Shown piece by piece: positions 59,700 through 64,000 of a stretch of 64,000 nucleotides of DNA. Both the position numbers and the translations under genes were made by a program. This DNA is from Torreya grandis (lineage: Eukaryota; Streptophyta; Pinopsida; Cupressales; Taxaceae): assembly GCA_037957365.1 (NCBI GenBank), contig JARHVA010003168.1, positions 1,853,501 to 1,917,500 of the forward strand, in the 5' to 3' direction. Every line of letters begins with the position of its first letter. Position 1 is the first letter of the stretch. The notes under the pieces are model-generated. The model was given only the letters and a program-made list of their open reading frames with translations, was not told where the DNA came from and did not search any database.

Positions 59700-62600
59700 G
59701 ATTTGTTTCCCATCATGGTGTAGGGTCTTCATCAAGCAACTATGAAACTAGAGGTAATGTCGTGCATAGACATTCTAAGATATTTATTTTTCAATGACAC
59801 TTTTACTTGTGGTTGATTATATAATAATAAAAATAATAAAGTGGTTGTGTACATTTTAGGTAGGTATTTCAAGAGGTATCTTAGCTTACCTTCCCCTAAA
59901 ATATCCTATAATCAAAACTTGACTAATGTCTAACTTGAACTAAACACTTTAGAGGGTAAATTGAAAGAGTGTATTATCTAGGGATAAACATTGAATCATA
60001 ATGGGAGAATTACTTCCAATTAAATCATTAAATTTAGACCTAGGATTAGGATAACAATGGCTCTGTTAAGTAGATTTTATGGATTTTTGAGTATTACATA
60101 TGTTCAAGTTGAGTGGGTTCCTTTGTTGGACATTTTTTTGACCTCTGATTAATTGGTTACATTATAAGAAATTAGCTATGTCAGAATAAAGTCCTAAATG
60201 TTCTATCTAGACCAAAGTCCATTAGATGGTAGTTTTTACATGATGTCCTATTTACTAGATGCTATTATAGGGACTATTTACAAAAGTTAACGTGAGTCAT
60301 GACAACCCTTAGAAGTATATGTTGCTAACAGAATTGGTGAAGACCATTCATTTATGTTCATTTAAATATATAGATATGAAATTGAAAAAAAATAATTAAA
60401 TTTTACTCTTAGATATATCATGAAATCCATGGGAAAGATATTCCTAGGTTGTCTGAGAACTTTCTTATGACACTCCACAAATGGGGAGATTACTAGTTAT
60501 ATCTAGATGTTATATTCATTAAAATTATAGGGACAAGGACTTATCCCTTATTTCAACCACACCATATTTGAGATAAGATTACTAAACAAGAAATATCTTT
60601 TTAGGTTTATAGCAATATTGATGAGAAACTAGGTCAGAGGAATTTAGCTTATTATTTTAAGACTCCCATGAACATTGGCCAAATGTGATATGTGGTTAGA
60701 TCACATTTCAACTAGGATAAAAAGATCAATACAAATTAAAATATAAAATTGGCACCATTTATAGAATGGGATATGAGTAAAAGGGTTAGAGCATACCTTC
60801 AATAGCTTTAGGAGAAAGAATAAGGTGCATGTTTCTTATGGGCATGAGGAGTGTGACCATGATCCCATATTTTAAAATGTTCTTGATGATTCAGATTTAT
60901 AGAAGAATATGAAGGATAAGTATATGTACATGGTATAGGATCAAGCATTATGGTATAATAATTAATCCACTAAGGAAGAATTTGAGAGGGCATCAAATCA
61001 GTAGTGGCCACCATCACAACCTCATGTCTCCTAGCAATAAGATCAACCTCATTCTTCTCTAAAAGAGGCTATAAACAAGTAGCCAACTGATTTTGGTCTC
61101 TAAATAGAATCTAATCCTCATCTTATAATGGATATTTTGATGGGTCTTCCAAGTCCCTAGGTCCCTTCCTCAATATCAACCTCTTACACCCATGTTTTGG
61201 GCACAAAAACTACAAGAGATAGGTTGAAAACTTCTCCAAGTGAAGAAAGGAATAAAAATTTTATGATGACTATTTTACCCCCTTAATAAATGTGACCGTA
61301 GTGAGTCTTTTGAATTTATTTCAAGATTATTTAGATTTCATTTAATATATTCTTGATTCTCTCACATCTACTATGGCTAGCCCTTCATCACTTACATCTA
61401 CTAGTGAGGATATATTTACTCATGGTACCCATACCATTTCACCTACAAAAACTTTTCGTACCACCTCCATAACAACTATTAACATGCCCTTACCACCATC
61501 TCATGTGATGCCTCCCATCACTATTTCTCCTTTAGCTATGCCACCTTCAGTTCCACCTTCTAATCCCCCCATCATCACCTAACAGAGGAATCTACAGGAT
61601 TCTCCTACTATTATTGAGAGAAACTCTTTAGAATAAATAACATATATTGGTATATCTACTATTTAGGAGTCTCCCAAGAAGGAAAAATTAGAGGAATCTT
61701 AGAAATAAAATGAAGGAAAAACTCAAGAAAGGTTGCTTGTAGAAAAATAAATAGAACTAGTATGATTAGTTAATTACCCAAATGATGAAGATGCTTTTGA
61801 GGAAATAGAATAATTATATAAAGGAATAATTTAAGATATTTACCTAGATTATGAAGAGGTAGAGTTTGATAAAGATAAAGCCTTGAGTCTATAAGAGCAA
61901 AAAGTCCTCAAAAAGCAACCAAGACAAAGGATTGTTAAGGTAGTCTCTTCTCCTATTTCTTCATCTATCAATGCTTAAATCCCATTTGTCAATTTGGATT
62001 TTTACATATCTCAAGGTTTTATATCTATTCCTCACAAGGATTCATCAATTCTTTCCCCTCAGTCAATAAATATTCCAAATAAGAGTGTCTATTTTGAAGA
62101 CTAGGCAACTATGTCTATTTTTTATCCTCAAAGCCCACCCATTTAAAGAATAAAGTTAGAATAAATAGGAGTGACCATTCCAAATTACTCACTAGTATCA
62201 TCATCCATAATGATAGTGGAGAGAACCCCTAGTTTGTACAGGTATATAGTTGAGGTCTCACCAAGAAGAGAACCATCTCTAGGGGAGATAATTATCCACT
62301 AGTCTCTTATATTCCCCACTTAAATTAATACTTCCATAATGCCTCCATTAATTACACGTCATCCTATGAATCCTCCACTTTATTCATCTTAAGTTACAAC
62401 TCTAATTGAAAAAATAGGGGTTCTCATTTTTCCCCAATGGGTAACGGAGATTCATGAAGCCAAGGATGAAAGATAAAATCATGTTGTAACTGAATTTCCC
62501 ATAGTCTCCACTAGGTTTGATAAGAAGAGTGGCACAATTCAAATCACAAGGAATAAAAAGGTGGTGCTCATTAGTACAGGTGAAGATATGGATTTTAAGT

Positions 62601-63660
62601 AGAGATAAAATATTTTTCCTCTTGTAAATAAACCAAAGAAGAACCTAGGGAACCCTATAAAATATATTGATAACTTCAACAATTTTGTTGATTCCATAGG
62701 GGAAACTTTGAAGGAAATACACCACAGTACTAAGGAAGTATTGATAAGGTAGAAATAAATGTAAATCAACTATTCCCCTCAAGATACTATATTTTATGTG
62801 CATAGGAAACCACTAAGCTCTATGATATTTTATATAGTATTTAGGACTCTAGAGCAGCTACCCAACCTAACTAGTAAACATCACTAGTTGTGTCACTAGA
62901 TGAAATAATTAGAAAAGAGGTTAAAATTATTAATTTTGTGCTCAAAGAGTAATTCTTAAAACCATTTTAATTTAATGTTTGTTATGAAAGTGACGTGGTT
63001 CTTGAATTATGTCATTATGAAAAGAGTTGCCTCTCTTAGTTGGCTCAACTATTTGAAAGCATTATTGGAACTTTTTACCATATATGAGATCAATGCCTTG
63101 GAAATTTTATTAGATATGAGGGTCACTTAGGTGATTAATACTACTGGTGATTTGGTCAATATGATTAATTTTTTGATCCTCCTTCATGCCACAATATATA
63201 GTTTTAAGAAGGAGGTGGAGGAAACCATTTATAAAACCAATGAGGAGATTCTACACCTAGTCAATTTTCATATGAATACAGTAACTTAGGTTGAAGCCTC
63301 AGTAGCTAGTTTTAAGATCTTAAAGGAAGGGAAAGGTAGGTTAATGGATAAATAACATAGAATTATTAATCTTTCCTTGCTCAAATTTTATATTATAAAC
63401 AAATAATTTAAGGTAAGGGGAACATTATTGGAGTAACTTAAATAAAAAGAGAAATCTTCATCTTTATTTTTGATTACTCAACTAACTATAAGTTTTTATA
63501 AAATAGCTCAGGACTCTCAATATTCTATATTTATAATAATGTAAACTCCCATAGGTCTATTGTTCATTTCACCCATAGTTACTCTTATAGTAACTTTAGT
63601 TTATTATTCAACTCCTCTAGCTAGTAGTGCCACATCAGTACCATTATTTGAAATGATTAC
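59700..63660 (+). pseudogene. Accessory ORF of E2 (unknown function, decayed)
   Basis: Homologous to the E1 ORF: LGRYFKRYLSLPSPKIS near 59850 and RFYGFLSITYVQVEWVPLLD near 60080. From 61373 a Ser/Thr/Pro-rich linker follows (61373-61582, with MPPITISPLAMPPSVPPSNPP), then an acidic part around 61780-61900, and a further readable stretch around 62440-62690 (ITRNKKVVLISTGEDMDF, NPIKYIDNFNNFVDSIGETL). The C-terminal part from 63000 is helical or coiled-coil (YLKALLELFTIYEINALEIL, EVEETIYKTNEEILHLVNF). Stops are mostly TAG/TAA at likely Gln codons. Domain order (globular, Pro/Ser-rich, coiled) is that of the second ORF in C. Family not recognised. Confidence 0.62.
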
Positions 63661-63709
63661 ATATGTGCTTCTATATTTAAGGTGGAACTATAATTCCTAA
63701 TATATTTAT

Positions 63710-64000
63710 TATACATACATATTATATTTTTACTAGAGATTTTAAGCTTAGACACTTCTATTGTGCATGCATATTTTTCATGATCTTGAGCTTGTGGCTC
63801 CATTTTTGGACTTTTAATTATAAGTGGAGATTGAAGGGATGAGGCATTCCCATCCCAAGGTTATAAATACATGTTACCTTCAGATCCCAAAGAGAGGAGA
63901 ATTTTGGTTGTTCAAAATAAAAAGAAATTTTTAAGAGTTCTACTTGACTTTGTCTTTATGTGAAAATATTAATTTTTATATAATTATGTGGATTAATTGA
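63710..64000 (+). repeat. 3' LTR of E2, start only
   Basis: GATGAGGCATTCCCATCCC followed by GTTATAAATACATG (TATA region about 63861-63868) parallels 32200-32235 in the 5' LTR. The start is approximate, and the LTR runs off the window. Confidence 0.5.

Larger units (their letters stand above)
57927..63709 (+). mobile_element. E2 element, part after the D insertion
   Basis: Rest of the E2 leader (57932-58960), accessory ORF (59700-63660), and the start of its 3' LTR at about 63710. Together with 32081-33426 this forms one element, LTR-leader-ORF-LTR, of about 8 kb without D. No gag or pol motif seen. Confidence 0.6.

Overview
This window looks like intergenic DNA from a large, repeat-swollen plant genome. 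It is AT-rich and CpG-poor, no host gene could be recognised, and essentially all of it is decayed LTR retrotransposons nested in one another. A gymnosperm or another giant-genome plant would fit, but the species cannot be fixed from the sequence. Most in-frame stops are TAG or TAA where the protein family has Gln (CAG/CAA). The primer-binding sites of two related elements differ only by transitions. Both point to long-term decay of methylated cytosines.

Layout. (1) 1-7363, minus strand: a Ty1/copia element (A) with about 2.1 kb LTRs. The 3' LTR is cut by the window edge, and the order from high to low coordinate is PBS, gag, protease, integrase, RT, RNase H. A sits inside the 5' LTR of the next element. 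(2) 7364-26433, plus strand: a Ty3/gypsy Tat-like element (B) with gag, protease, an additional RNase H, RT, the native RNase H and integrase, then a 3' LTR at 24281-26433. (3) 9726-19636, plus strand: element C nested in the gag-protease linker of B. C has gag, protease, an acidic region of unknown function and a second long ORF, but no RT or integrase. (4) 26434-33426 and about 57927-64000, plus strand: two tandem copies (E1, E2) of a family with about 1.0 kb LTRs, a leader full of perfect or near-perfect palindromes, and a single accessory ORF without gag or pol. The 3' LTR of E1 abuts the 5' LTR of E2. (5) 33427-57926, minus strand: a second Tat-like element (D) inserted into the leader of E2. 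It has exceptional ~6.0 kb LTRs and the same protease, additional RNase H, RT, RNase H, integrase order. Its 3' LTR is split by a ~6.05 kb solo LTR of its own family (37705-43757, TSD AATAG).

How the parts relate. B and D are decayed autonomous Tat-type elements. C and the E pair look like non-autonomous partners that keep packaging or accessory ORFs and would need RT and integrase in trans. Insertion order from nesting: E first, then B and D into E leaders, then C and A into B, and the solo LTR into D. C has the best preserved reading frames, in keeping with a late insertion. The most notable observations are the additional RNase H upstream of RT in both Tat elements, the RT-less element C with a correctly phased -1 slippery heptamer between gag and protease, a dozen-fold G-box/ABRE-like motif array in the C LTR, an antisense tRNA-like fold at the 3' LTR border of B, the palindromic leaders of E, and insertion of B and D at almost the same leader position. 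All boundaries were found by eye and are approximate unless a terminal motif is quoted.
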